Source: Rhodospirillales bacterium (GTDB lineage: Bacteria > Pseudomonadota > Alphaproteobacteria > Rhodospirillales > Casp-alpha2). From it: a stretch of DNA of 39,464 bases. The stretch is from contig JABMOY010000068.1 in the NCBI GenBank assembly GCA_013203955.1, forward strand, positions 1 to 39,464, given 5' to 3'. The position numbers and the translations under genes were made by a program. The notes beneath the pieces are model-generated. The model did not search any database. It saw nothing but the letters and a program-made list of their open reading frames with translations, and was not told the origin of the DNA. Position 1 is the first letter of the stretch, and each line of letters begins with the position of its first letter. Positions 9,056 to 17,131 of this stretch are shown in pieces.

Positions 9056-10270
9056 TCAACCGCCTTCCCTTGGCAATTTTTTCAAATGATTTGCAAGTTG
9101 ATCTGCCATGTAAGAGCCGATCTTTTCCAATCCTCGCCCGGTCAGATGAACGGAGTCCACAAAATGGGCATCCTTCGGCTTCAACGCTTGGGTTCCCCAT
9201 TTCTCGAGATCGATAACCTGAATATGGCGCTTGGCCGCAAGCCCCCGCAAGGCGGCATTATAACGCTCGGTCAGTTTCGCCAAGACGTATGGGTTTTTGG
9301 TATAATACGGTAGATGTCCAATTTTCAAGGCCCGCGGTGACGGGCTCGTCGACACATTGAACAATCCCGGCAAGGTGACCAGAAGGACTTGGCTGCCGAT
9401 CGATTCAAATTCTTCGACAACGTTTTCGATTCTATCCAAGAAGAGCGGCACATAACGATTTAGACGCTTAACCTCGGGCGAGACCGGGTCAGGCTTAAGC
9501 TCGCGATTGTACATTTTCTCAGCATACGCTCGCCGGCCCCCGAAAATTGCCTTCGCGGCACGGCTCGCACGATCAATTAACCAAACGGACCGAAAAAGAT
9601 TCTCCAAGGCATCGTCCCAGGGAACATTAAAAAAAAGGTCATTCCAACCGACATAGAGTGTGACAATTTCCGGCTTTAGAGATTTGTAACGCTCCATTTC
9701 GAAATAAATATTTCGTAGGAAATATCCCTCTACGCCGCCATTGATGACCTCGGTCGGTATACCCCTTTCGTTGAGAACCTTAGAAATGACGCTTGGGTAA
9801 TCACCGGCTCCGGCTCCGAAAGTGGTTGAATCGCCCAGGGCAAGGATGCGGGGCCGCGAGTGGGAACGGTCCAGTTCAGGTCCTTTAAATCCGTCCGCGT
9901 TGATCCGGAACAAGGTTTTCCCATCGCTTTCCCGATTTTCTATTTCGCCTTGAAGGACGCGGGCGCCAAAATCCCGGCCTGCTCGCTTCTTTTCAGCGAC
10001 GAGTAATTCTTCCGTTGCCTGGTATCCCGGACGCAGTATCCAGTGGTATCGTCCGCCAGGGGAAGGCATTTCGTAAGGGTCGAGATGAAGACCCTGTTGC
10101 AGCATCCCGGAAAAAGGGGGGTAGCCTTGAATGGTTTCGCGGTAAACGTAGACAAACCTAGCCGCCGCTTCAAAAAGCATGCCGACGCTAAGAAGCACTA
10201 ATAGCGCCACCGTTACTTTTACCGACAGCCTAAAGTTCTTTCCCTGCATTGCCTGTTCATTGGGGGGCAT
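9056..10270 (-). CDS. SGNH/GDSL hydrolase-family membrane-anchored protein
   Basis: Single N-terminal TM; block I LALGDSTTFGAG, block III-like YVGWNDLFF, C-terminal DSVHLTGRG. Track ORF extends to 10327; ATG at 10270 has a GGGAAG-like SD upstream. Confidence 0.8.
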   Translation of the reverse strand: MPPNEQAMQGKNFRLSVKVTVALLVLLSVGMLFEAAARFVYVYRETIQGYPPFSGMLQQGLHLDPYEMPSPGGRYHWILRPGYQATEELLVAEKKRAGRDFGARVLQGEIENRESDGKTLFRINADGFKGPELDRSHSRPRILALGDSTTFGAGAGDYPSVISKVLNERGIPTEVINGGVEGYFLRNIYFEMERYKSLKPEIVTLYVGWNDLFFNVPWDDALENLFRSVWLIDRASRAAKAIFGGRRAYAEKMYNRELKPDPVSPEVKRLNRYVPLFLDRIENVVEEFESIGSQVLLVTLPGLFNVSTSPSPRALKIGHLPYYTKNPYVLAKLTERYNAALRGLAAKRHIQVIDLEKWGTQALKPKDAHFVDSVHLTGRGLEKIGSYMADQLANHLKKLPREGG

Positions 10271-10471
10271 ATTGGCTTGCTTCCCGAGCATCACGGATAA
10301 GTGGCCCAAACTGTCTCGGTGTTCCAAGCCTTCCAGAAGATAAGTCCAATACCGTCCTTATCAGTATAAAAATACTGGAAATCCAATGATGAGCAGTCCA
10401 TAACCATCGAAGATGGAGAACGTTATAGAAACCCCACAAAAACTTAAATATCAAAGAGAACATAACCACCC

Positions 10472-12475
10472 ATGTGCGGCATAGCGGGTATTTTCATAAC
10501 CGATGGCGCCCGGCCCGTCGATGAGGGTGTCCTTATCGCCATGGGCAACAGCATGGCACATCGCGGGCCCGATGGCGAAGGCCATTGGACATCTGCCGAC
10601 CACCGGGTCGGCCTTGCCCATCGCCGCCTTTCCATCGTCGATTTATCGGATACCGCCGCACAGCCAATGGCGGATGCGGACGCAACCGTCTGGGTTACTT
10701 TTAACGGCGAAATCTATAACCACCTAACCCTTCGCCGGGACTTGGAGAAGGCCGGTCATCGTTTCCGCACCGATCATTCGGACACCGAGGTCCTCGTTCA
10801 CGGCTACAAGGAATGGGGGATCGGTGGCTTGGTCGAACGATTGGACGGAATGTTCGCTTTTGGGCTTTGGGATGAAGAAAAGAAGCGTCTTTTTATCGTC
10901 CGTGATCGTATCGGCATCAAACCTGTCTATTTCACCCGAAAGGACGGAACTTTCCGGTTCGCATCCGAGATCAAGGCTATACTTGCCGACCCCAAGTTTC
11001 CCCGCGATGTCGAACCGGCTGCATTAAACCACTATCTCAGCTTCATGGTCGCGCCGGCGCCGCTGACCATGTTCAAAGATATTTTCAAGCTTCCCGCTGG
11101 CCATATCTTGGAAGTGGATGGGTCCGGGCGCCTGGAAGCGCGCCGCTATTGGGACGCGGTGCCGGGCAAAGGCATAGATCCCGTTGATACCAAGGGCCTC
11201 TCGGAGGCGGCCTTGGAAGAATTTTACGCTACCGGTATTCTGGGCCGTTTACGGGCGGGCATCGATAAACGCATGATGTCCGACGTTCCTTTTGGCGTTT
11301 TCCTGTCGGGCGGCATCGATTCGTCCGCCAATGTCGCCCTGATGAGCCAAATGATGGACCGCCCGGTCGATACCTTCACCGTCGGTTTCAAGGACCACAC
11401 GCATCTAAATGAATTGGACTACGCCCAGCGCGTGGCAACTAAATTCAAGACCAACCATCACGAGGTGCTCATCGACGAAGGCGATATGCTCGGATACCTG
11501 GATAATCTGGTCCACCATCAAGACGAGCCGCTCGCCGACTGGGTATGCGTGCCGCTTTATTTTGTTTCCAAGCTGGCCAAGGATTCCGGCGTTACCGTCG
11601 TTCAGGTTGGCGAAGGGTCCGACGAACAGTTCGCGGGCTACAACAGCTATAAGCTCTATCTTCAACTGCATCGCCGGTTTTGGAATGTATTCAAAGCCCT
11701 GCCCGGACCGGCCCGCCACGCTGCCGCAGCGCTTGCAAGGGGACTTTCGTGTCCTCACACCCCCAGGCTCGACCGCATCGCCGATATTCTCGGGCGCGGC
11801 GCGCGCAACCAGGAACTTTTCTGGGGCGCGGCGCATGCTTATTGGAACATCCACAAGGACCGCGTCCTCGCCGGCCCCATTGAAGGCGGACCATGGCCGG
11901 TGCTGGAGGAAGCAGGGCTGGATGCGGGCGGGCTCGGCGCATCGGATAGCGGCGAAGTAATTTCAGCGCTGATGCGGTCTTTTGATTCGGCCTACCCCAA
12001 ACGGGAGGAATTGACCCGGATGATCCACAACGAATTCAAAGTACGCTTGGCGGAGCTTCTGCTCATGCGGGTCGATAAGATCACCATGTCGACGTCGATC
12101 GAAGGACGGGTTCCTTTCCTCGATCACGGGCTTGTCGATTTCACCATGGATATTCCCCATGCTTGGAAAATTCGCGGCGGTGAGCAGAAATACATACTTA
12201 AAAAGGCGCTCGCCGGCATTCTCCCCGATGAAATTCTCTACCGGCCGAAAATGGGGTTCGGGGCGCCGATGGCGGAATGGCTTAGGGGGGATTTCGGACG
12301 GCAAGCGGAAAACGCCGTTTTGGGCTCACCACTTATGGACAGAGGCTATTTCAACCGTAGCCATATCGAGGGGCGGTTTCGCGATCATAGGGATGGCCGG
12401 CGGGATAACGCGCTGCACCTGTGGCTTCTCTTTAACCTTACGGCTTGGCACGATCACTGGATTGGAGGAACTTAA
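10472..12475 (+). CDS. asnB: Asparagine synthase (glutamine-hydrolysing) family amidotransferase, copy 1
   Basis: N-terminal MCGIAGIF nucleophile Cys2; AHRRLSIVDLS, FNGEIYNH; synthetase domain PFGVFLSGGIDSS (PP-loop) and VGEGSDEQFAGY. Confidence 0.95.
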   Translation: MCGIAGIFITDGARPVDEGVLIAMGNSMAHRGPDGEGHWTSADHRVGLAHRRLSIVDLSDTAAQPMADADATVWVTFNGEIYNHLTLRRDLEKAGHRFRTDHSDTEVLVHGYKEWGIGGLVERLDGMFAFGLWDEEKKRLFIVRDRIGIKPVYFTRKDGTFRFASEIKAILADPKFPRDVEPAALNHYLSFMVAPAPLTMFKDIFKLPAGHILEVDGSGRLEARRYWDAVPGKGIDPVDTKGLSEAALEEFYATGILGRLRAGIDKRMMSDVPFGVFLSGGIDSSANVALMSQMMDRPVDTFTVGFKDHTHLNELDYAQRVATKFKTNHHEVLIDEGDMLGYLDNLVHHQDEPLADWVCVPLYFVSKLAKDSGVTVVQVGEGSDEQFAGYNSYKLYLQLHRRFWNVFKALPGPARHAAAALARGLSCPHTPRLDRIADILGRGARNQELFWGAAHAYWNIHKDRVLAGPIEGGPWPVLEEAGLDAGGLGASDSGEVISALMRSFDSAYPKREELTRMIHNEFKVRLAELLLMRVDKITMSTSIEGRVPFLDHGLVDFTMDIPHAWKIRGGEQKYILKKALAGILPDEILYRPKMGFGAPMAEWLRGDFGRQAENAVLGSPLMDRGYFNRSHIEGRFRDHRDGRRDNALHLWLLFNLTAWHDHWIGGT

Positions 12476-12494
12476 GGGATAGGTTTTCCCTTAA
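12472..12494. terminator. Candidate bidirectional hairpin spanning two convergent stop codons
   Basis: TTAAGGGA (12472-12479) / TCCCTTAA (12487-12494), perfect 8-bp inverted repeat, 7-nt loop, between convergent asnB and radical SAM genes. Confidence 0.35.
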
Positions 12495-14311
12495 CGGAAC
12501 CCCCTGAAAAATACCATGTGTATCAGGGCCTTAACAGGGGACAGCATGGATTTTCGAATTTGACCTGCGAAAGACCCTTGGCTGGCGTTTGGGAAAATTC
12601 TTGCCCCTAATCCATCCGTAAACCATTGCGGATCAAGAAGAGGCCCCTGATAGGCAAAGTGAAGCGGGCACCGTTCGCAGGGGGGTAATTGTTTTCCGCT
12701 GTTGACCGTACGCCTGAAATTTCGCATTTGCTCGCCATTCCAAATCGATTGAAAATCATCATTAATAAAGTTGCCCAGGGAATATTCAGTCTGGCTGGCC
12801 CCGGTCGCGATACAACAAACATCGACGCGGCCATCGACGCTAAAATTGCCAAGATCCGCCCATGGTTTTTGGCAGTAGTACCGCGTGGTGCCGAAGAAAA
12901 ACCTCTTGATCCGATGAAAAGTCATCCGTCCATCTTGGGTCTTCCCGGTTTCAAACGCAGGGTCTGAGGATTCCTTCTGGATGGCATCGATCCAATCCAC
13001 CTCGGCATCCAGATTGTCGGCGCCATTTGAATAAAGAACGATTCGGATTTGGCTGTCATGACCTGTGTCGAATTCAAGAACATCAAGGGTTTCACCCTTC
13101 TTGAATTCAAATGTTTTAATCCACCCCGCTGTTTTTCCACTCAATATCCCAATTCCCAGAATGCCCGAACGCACCTGGCAATTCACAGGCAACAGAACGG
13201 TTTGCCCGGCCTTACAGGGAATCGAATAACTGCGGAGAAGATAAGGGCCCGGGGGACCTTCCCAGCGGACGACCACTTTATTAACCGATGGCCACGAAAT
13301 CTCCACCCCGGGGGAATCGATTTGCCAGCGATTCTTCGAAGGCAATTTAATTTCCGTCTCCATCTGCCCGGCTTCAAGTGCCTCGCCATCATTCTGCGCC
13401 TCAACCTCCGCCCGGTAAGAGCGAAAAGTGGAAGAATCAAAAAATACCCTCTTCTTTATTTTATTTTCGGATAAACCGGCATTTACCCGGCTAATCATTT
13501 CTTTCAGATCGCGTTCAAGGGGGACTAAGCCGCGCAGGTCTTCGACGGTCCCTGCTTCATTCGCCAATTCGGAAAGAGGGCGTATAAAAATTTCATCAAC
13601 GCCAAGGTCACTGTCACACAAACGCAGGAAATCACTAACTTCGAGGATGTTGTCGTTGGTCACGACAAAAGAAGCGCTGATTTTTGGGGCCCGAGCGTCG
13701 CCTCTTGCCTGAACAATATCCCGGATAAGAGACGTAATTGCGTCGAACCCTTCCAACTTCATGACCTTGTTGTGAGTATCGGCGGTTGCCGCGTTCAAAG
13801 AAAAATTGATGTTTTCAAGTTTCAATAGAAGCGGAATATCGGCGTTGCTTAGACGGGAACCGTTAGTGATCAGGTAAGCCTTGGCGGAACGGCCTGTTAG
13901 CAACGCGACAAGATCGTCAAAACGCTTATATAACGTAGGTTCGCCGTTGCCTTCTATTCCATACATCCACACCGTGTTAAGGCTGGGCTCCAGAAACCGT
14001 TCAATATTTTCCAAGGCGATTTGCCGCTTGATGATCCCCGTTCTTTGCACCGTCACCGAACAAAACTCACACTGGGCGTTACATTGCCCGGTCGGGCAAA
14101 GGCCAATGTATTGAGGAAGAGAGATTGCTTCTTCGCGGTCGGCCCGCATTTCGATCGATGAGATCAGGTGATTAAAAAGACGGGACCTTTTGCACAGGGC
14201 ATGGAGGTTGCGCCGAAACCACCCCCAATGAGGCAAAAAGGTATCCGTTCGGGCGTCCAAACCGTTATGGGCCGGAGGGTTATCGACGTTTTGAGTCTGC
14301 GGCATTTCCAT
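12491..14311 (-). CDS. Radical SAM/SPASM-domain protein with an inserted beta-rich module
   Basis: GQCNAQCEFCSV (CxxxCxxC), GNGEPTLY, LITNGSRL; C-terminal SPASM-like Cys cluster (YYCQKPW...VDVCCIATG...LPPCERCPLHF). Start refined to ATG near 14311; track ORF starts at 14371. Confidence 0.85.
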   Translation of the reverse strand: MEMPQTQNVDNPPAHNGLDARTDTFLPHWGWFRRNLHALCKRSRLFNHLISSIEMRADREEAISLPQYIGLCPTGQCNAQCEFCSVTVQRTGIIKRQIALENIERFLEPSLNTVWMYGIEGNGEPTLYKRFDDLVALLTGRSAKAYLITNGSRLSNADIPLLLKLENINFSLNAATADTHNKVMKLEGFDAITSLIRDIVQARGDARAPKISASFVVTNDNILEVSDFLRLCDSDLGVDEIFIRPLSELANEAGTVEDLRGLVPLERDLKEMISRVNAGLSENKIKKRVFFDSSTFRSYRAEVEAQNDGEALEAGQMETEIKLPSKNRWQIDSPGVEISWPSVNKVVVRWEGPPGPYLLRSYSIPCKAGQTVLLPVNCQVRSGILGIGILSGKTAGWIKTFEFKKGETLDVLEFDTGHDSQIRIVLYSNGADNLDAEVDWIDAIQKESSDPAFETGKTQDGRMTFHRIKRFFFGTTRYYCQKPWADLGNFSVDGRVDVCCIATGASQTEYSLGNFINDDFQSIWNGEQMRNFRRTVNSGKQLPPCERCPLHFAYQGPLLDPQWFTDGLGARIFPNASQGSFAGQIRKSMLSPVKALIHMVFFRGFR

Positions 14312-14506
14312 CCAGGCGCATTGTAAGCGCGGAAGGCAGTGGTGGAAACAGGCTAGTTTAAGGCCTGCCACTTGTTTAAAGGGGTTATTTCACATAGGTT
14401 TAGCCTGCGATTCCAAGATTTTTTTATAACGCTCCCTAGGGCATTTAGTGGGCTTATTAGAACCTATGCCTCTCCATATGGATTCCTTTTTCGAGGGCAG
14501 GCTTCC

Positions 14507-17131
14507 ATGCGTCAAATCCTTTTAAACCAGAAAGGCGCCATCGTCGCCCGTATGCCGAAGCCGACAGTCGGACGGGGGTCGATTCTTGTGCGGACTCGCT
14601 ATTCCCTAATAAGTGTCGGAACCGAAATTGCTTCTTTGGCGCCCGACGCCTCCTCCGGACCGGATTCGGGGCCCGTGGAAAAAGCACAAGCCTATGGGAA
14701 CCTAGCCTCGCAATACCTTGGGAAAGCCGTTCGCGACCCGAAAAAGGCGATGCAGAGGCTTAGAGCCTTAACCATTAGCCGTCTACATGCGCTTATGCCG
14801 GTGAAGCCCGTTACTGCCTCGAAGCCGGTAAATGTCGGTGGAATGATCTGGCGCAAGGTTGGTGGAGGCAGCCAGCAAACAGATGGCAATACCCTGCGAA
14901 TTACCACCGACACGACGGAGTTCGGTTATCAAAGCATGACCGACGAAATCTCCATTCCCAAAGATCATGCCGTCGTTCTTGAAGTGCGCGGCGAAATCGA
15001 AAAAGGTGCCGTTTGTATCGGCCTCATTGCCGGAACCCAGGGGCCTTGGCTCGGCTTTACGACTTTTGAGGCAGGGGTTTTTGATGAAAAATTGGTTTTT
15101 GATGTCGAAGGTGCGAAATCGGCCACAGTCGTCATCGCCAATGCCGGCCATAACGATCCCAGCAGCCTTAAAATTGAACCCATTAACGTCTCCATGGTTC
15201 CACCGGCCCCCGACGGCGCGTCACAAAACGAAATGGATCAACAAGGCTGGAACGTCGGCTATTCCCTGGCCGGTGAAGTGGTCAAGGTGGGCCCCGGTGT
15301 TGATGATTTGGTCCCCGGGGACTTGGTTGCCTGCGCCGGCGCCGGTCAGGCGAACCATGCGGATTATGTTTCGGTAAAACGCAACCTGGTTTGCCGGGTT
15401 CCCAAGAATTGCGACTTAAGATGGGCGGCAACGACGACTGTCGGTGTTATCGCCCTTCAAGGCGTTCGGCGGGCGGCGCCTGAGCTTGGCGAACGGATCG
15501 CCGTTATCGGCCTTGGGCTTATCGGCCAATTGACCGTTCAAATGCTACGCGCCGCGGGATGCCGCGTCTATGGATTGGACCTTGACCCGGAACGTGTCGA
15601 GCGCGCGAAAGCGGTGGGTTTGGATGGTGGTGCTTCCAACGTCGAGGATTTCAAACACCTTATCAGGGACGTCACGAGTGGCCATGGCACAGACCGGACC
15701 TTGATCACGGCGGCCACGACATCGAGTGACGTTACCAACCTGAGCATGGAAATTACCCGTCGCAAAGGCACCGTCGTTCTGGTTGGAGATGTCGGTCTGA
15801 ATATCGAGCGGCCGGATTTCTATCGAAAGGAAATCGACCTTTTGATGAGCACATCCTACGGCCCGGGCCGGTATGACGCCGCCTATGAGATCGATGGCAA
15901 CGATTACCCCTTTGCTTATGTTCGGTGGACCGAAAACCGGAACATGGAAAGTTATCTGGATCTGGTTTCTTCGGGGCGGCTGAATATCGAGCCCCTTATT
16001 GATTCCATAATCCCCGTTGATGAAGCGCCCGCCACCTACAAAGCTCTTGCCGGCGGAAAGGACACCAAGCCGTTGGGCGTGCTTATCAGTTATCCCGAAA
16101 CCGAAATGCCGGAAACGGACGAGGCTGTCATCACGCTTCGCGGGCACCGCAAACCGCAATCAGGTCCCATAAATTTTGCCCTGGTCGGGGCCGGGGCCTT
16201 TGGAACCTCCATGTTAGTTCCGCAAATGCAAAAGCAGAAAAACCAATTCTTTTTGAAGGCCGTTGTCAGCAGCGATGCGACCCGGGGTGGGAACTTCGCC
16301 CGCAGCCAAGGCATCGAAATCCTTGCTTCGGATATGGAAACGGTCTTGGGCAATCCGGAAATCGATCTTATTGTTATTGCCACCCGGCACAACCTTCATG
16401 CGGAACAGGTTGTCCGGGCGCTCGGAGCCGGCAAGCACGTCTTTACCGAGAAGCCCTTGGCGCTTTCATGGAACGAGCTTCATTCCGTTACCGAGGCCTA
16501 TAACAACCGGGAAACCGACAGCCTTTTGATGGTCGGCTTCAACCGCCGGTTTGCCCCGGCGATTATAAAGCTGAAAGAAACCATCACCCAAAGGCGATCA
16601 CCCCTCATCATCAATTACCGCTTGAACGGCGGTTTTATCCCTGCGGAAAACTGGATTCAAGGTCCGGAGGGGGGTGGGCGAAACCTGGGCGAGGCCTGTC
16701 ATATGTACGATGTATTCCGGTCTTTGGCCAGCGCACCCGTGGCATCGATCCAGGCGGCGGCCATTGACCCGGTTGATACGGCTTACCAACGTAATGACAA
16801 CTTCTGCGCCACCATCACATACGAAGACGGCAGCATCGGCAATCTTGTCTATACCGCGCTGGGGCCCAAGAAAGGCCTTCCCAAGGAACACCTTGAGGTC
16901 TTCACCGACGGCGAGGCTTTTGTCATTGATGATTTTACCAGCTTGTCCCGGGCCGGCGATGAAACTCCCCTGTGGCAAGCGGCCGAAGCCGACAAAGGCC
17001 ATTTCGAAGAATTGAAACGCTTAGGCGAAGCGATTGCCGGTGGTAAGGAAGCCCCCATACCCTTCGACGAGATCATCGAAACCTCTTCCGTCGCCCTGCA
17101 CATCGAAGATCAATTATTCGGGCGGGCCTGA
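14507..17131 (+). CDS. Bi-domain oxidoreductase: zinc-binding alcohol dehydrogenase-like domain fused to Gfo/Idh/MocA domain
   Basis: MDR-type Rossmann IAVIGLGLIGQLTVQMLRAAGCRVYGLDLD; second Rossmann NFALVGAGAFGTSMLVPQM and Gfo/Idh/MocA motif HVFTEKPLAL. ATG at 14507 preferred over TTG at 14372. Confidence 0.9.
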   Translation: MRQILLNQKGAIVARMPKPTVGRGSILVRTRYSLISVGTEIASLAPDASSGPDSGPVEKAQAYGNLASQYLGKAVRDPKKAMQRLRALTISRLHALMPVKPVTASKPVNVGGMIWRKVGGGSQQTDGNTLRITTDTTEFGYQSMTDEISIPKDHAVVLEVRGEIEKGAVCIGLIAGTQGPWLGFTTFEAGVFDEKLVFDVEGAKSATVVIANAGHNDPSSLKIEPINVSMVPPAPDGASQNEMDQQGWNVGYSLAGEVVKVGPGVDDLVPGDLVACAGAGQANHADYVSVKRNLVCRVPKNCDLRWAATTTVGVIALQGVRRAAPELGERIAVIGLGLIGQLTVQMLRAAGCRVYGLDLDPERVERAKAVGLDGGASNVEDFKHLIRDVTSGHGTDRTLITAATTSSDVTNLSMEITRRKGTVVLVGDVGLNIERPDFYRKEIDLLMSTSYGPGRYDAAYEIDGNDYPFAYVRWTENRNMESYLDLVSSGRLNIEPLIDSIIPVDEAPATYKALAGGKDTKPLGVLISYPETEMPETDEAVITLRGHRKPQSGPINFALVGAGAFGTSMLVPQMQKQKNQFFLKAVVSSDATRGGNFARSQGIEILASDMETVLGNPEIDLIVIATRHNLHAEQVVRALGAGKHVFTEKPLALSWNELHSVTEAYNNRETDSLLMVGFNRRFAPAIIKLKETITQRRSPLIINYRLNGGFIPAENWIQGPEGGGRNLGEACHMYDVFRSLASAPVASIQAAAIDPVDTAYQRNDNFCATITYEDGSIGNLVYTALGPKKGLPKEHLEVFTDGEAFVIDDFTSLSRAGDETPLWQAAEADKGHFEELKRLGEAIAGGKEAPIPFDEIIETSSVALHIEDQLFGRA

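Noticed and set aside
15545-16159. 204-aa minus-strand ORF
   Set aside because: Antisense to the bi-domain oxidoreductase, no family signal.
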